Positions 62,555 through 64,000 of a stretch of 64,000 nucleotides of DNA are shown here, piece after piece; the stretch's first letter is position 1; the number at the start of each line of letters is the position of its first letter. The position numbers were made by a program, and so were the translations under genes. The stretch comes from Tritrichomonas musculus. Lineage: Eukaryota > Parabasalia > Tritrichomonadida > Tritrichomonadidae. The notes beneath the pieces are model-generated. The model was not told where the DNA came from and searched no databases. It worked only from the letters and a program-made list of their open reading frames with translations. The stretch covers positions 868,001 to 932,000 of the forward strand of contig JAPFFF010000042.1 in NCBI GenBank assembly GCA_039105265.1, given 5' to 3'.

Positions 62555-64000
62555 ACTTTTATTTCAATTTATTTCAATAAGTTTTCAAAGCATTTATTAC
62601 ACTTTTTTTATTTGAAATAACAAAGTAAACTGAAAGTAAAAACTCAGACCACTAATTGAATATAATTTGAATACTTTATATGATCGTTATAAATTTTTTA
62701 TATTCAAATTCTTGATCGTATATACGCTTTTATATTCAAAAAATGGTATGAGTTTTTTCCCAATTGAATTTTATTAATTTTCAATGATTAATGATTTAAA
62801 ATTGAATAAAAATGGGTTTTACTAAAAAAATAGTTTTGCTCTTTTTTTCATTAGGATCGCTTTCTATTTTCATGAAAATTAATATAAAAATAATTTTCTT
62901 ATTGTAAAAAAACAGTTGATACGTACTGCGCTATGTCGTGGTGTTCAATGAGATATGATAGACCATATTAAGGTTGAACAAAAGCAGTATATGATATCAT
63001 ATTGTAATATAATAAAATATATGATGACATCAATTTATTTACTAAATATAATGGTAAAATTAACGTAAAATATAAAAATAAATTAATTTTTCTTTTTGAA
63101 TGAAAATTTTACAATTTGATAAGTTTAGAAAAAAAAATGATGTTTTGTATAAATATCATAGCAAATATGAGGAAAATGCAATTTTAAATATAAGATATAT
63201 TTTTTAGTTAATTTATTAAATTGAATTAAATTTTTATGAAATATTTGAATCATAAGAAAATTGAGATCAATTCTATGAAATTATTATATACTTCAGAATA
63301 TTGTGCATTTTTATAAGAAATAATTGTGAGATTGTAAGATATAAACAATTGAATAATTGTGAGAAAATAAAGATTTCTGAAAAGTAAAAATATGTAAAGT
63401 ATTCAAAGTAAAAATCTATCCAAAATAAAGTCCCCAGCGTCGGAATTTTTGATTTTTTAAAATAATTCTTTTCAAAATCAAAAAATATGTCCAATTTTTC
63501 AAATTTTAACTCAGGTTGAAAAGATTAGCTGAGTGATTATTTATGAAATTATCTCTACTTTTAGCAAGATATAGAATAATTTAAATATATTATATAATGA
63601 TATTATTTTTTTATGAATATTTAATATAAAAAATTAAAATTTATTATGATATTTTTCGCAAAATTTGTATTTTTGTTGTCACTTTTTGAATACTACAAAA
63701 TTGAATGAATACCTTAATAGGGTCTGATATGATCAAAAAATAAAAAGAGTAAAAAACCTTGTTTTGGCGCATAACTGAAAATTTTTAATGACAGCTTCTT
63801 GTTGTTGAGTGTATTACGTGAAATTTGGTGTTTTTGATTGAAAATTGGTTAAAAATTTTATATCAGAATAGATCAAATAATATAACAAATTGTAGTGTTT
63901 AAAGAGTAAAAAAATTCTTTGATGCATATTTAGCGATTGCTTGGAGTTTTTGCTGAGATATTGATGAAATTCGTAAAAAAAAAAGATTGGTAAATAAGAT
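62555..64000. other. Gene-free AT-rich end of the window
   Basis: No supported gene; the 73-codon frame at 63273..63494 has AT-driven composition. A short inverted repeat (AAAAACTCAGACCA at about 62639 against TGGTATGAGTTTTT at about 62744) shares its CTCAGACCA word with the left flank of the MULE near 43491. Confidence 0.5.

Overview
The window looks like chromosomal DNA of a parabasalid protist, most likely a Tritrichomonas/Trichomonas relative. The genome is very AT-rich. Long genes run without visible introns (one has 2,876 codons). Several start codons lie 8-20 nt downstream of a TCA+1YW initiator-like motif, as is known for Trichomonas vaginalis. Remnants of BspA-like leucine-rich-repeat genes and abundant DNA transposon debris point the same way. 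The species assignment is inference.

Layout: 1-2.6 kb holds an hAT transposase gene with a right flank rich in TATCCCA motifs. 2.8-9 kb is gene-poor: two coding-like stretches that may be fossils of a larger mobile element, a GC-rich inverted-repeat island, a BspA-like remnant and a TA-flanked MITE with a nested inverted repeat. 9-29.8 kb is a dense host block: a protein with five copies of a 25-residue motif, a divergent Rab-like GTPase, a UBR-box/RING E3 ligase, a SPO22/ZIP4-like helical repeat protein, an HRD1-like membrane E3 ligase and a giant BEACH/WD-type protein. 33.5-39.4 kb carries an R2R3 Myb protein, a nucleoside-phosphorylase-superfamily protein and a GH31 alpha-xylosidase that looks bacterial in origin. 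40-43.4 kb is decayed coding sequence plus another MITE.

The most striking structure is about 43.54-56.37 kb. Diverged long terminal inverted repeats flank roughly 12.8 kb that contains a Mutator-like (MULE) transposase gene, a 1.5-kb 12-bp minisatellite and a 5.5-kb array of 45 copies of a 122-bp satellite, which starts about 40 bp upstream of the transposase start codon. The satellite has linked variant types arranged in a 7-8-unit higher-order pattern. I read this as one composite MULE carrying its own satellite DNA. The transposase has an unusual apparent domain order: OB-fold-like, FAR1-like zinc region, MULE DDE core, SWIM finger, AT-hook and two zinc knuckles.

From 56.4 kb to the end there are a tRNA-Gly(UCC), one large helical protein gene and several MITEs. 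One of these, 408 bp long, has a perfect 9-bp target-site duplication of MULE type. The host genes suggest protein quality control (two E3 ligases), membrane traffic (Rab, BEACH) and carbohydrate/nucleoside salvage, but they are transcribed from both strands and do not form an operon-like unit.
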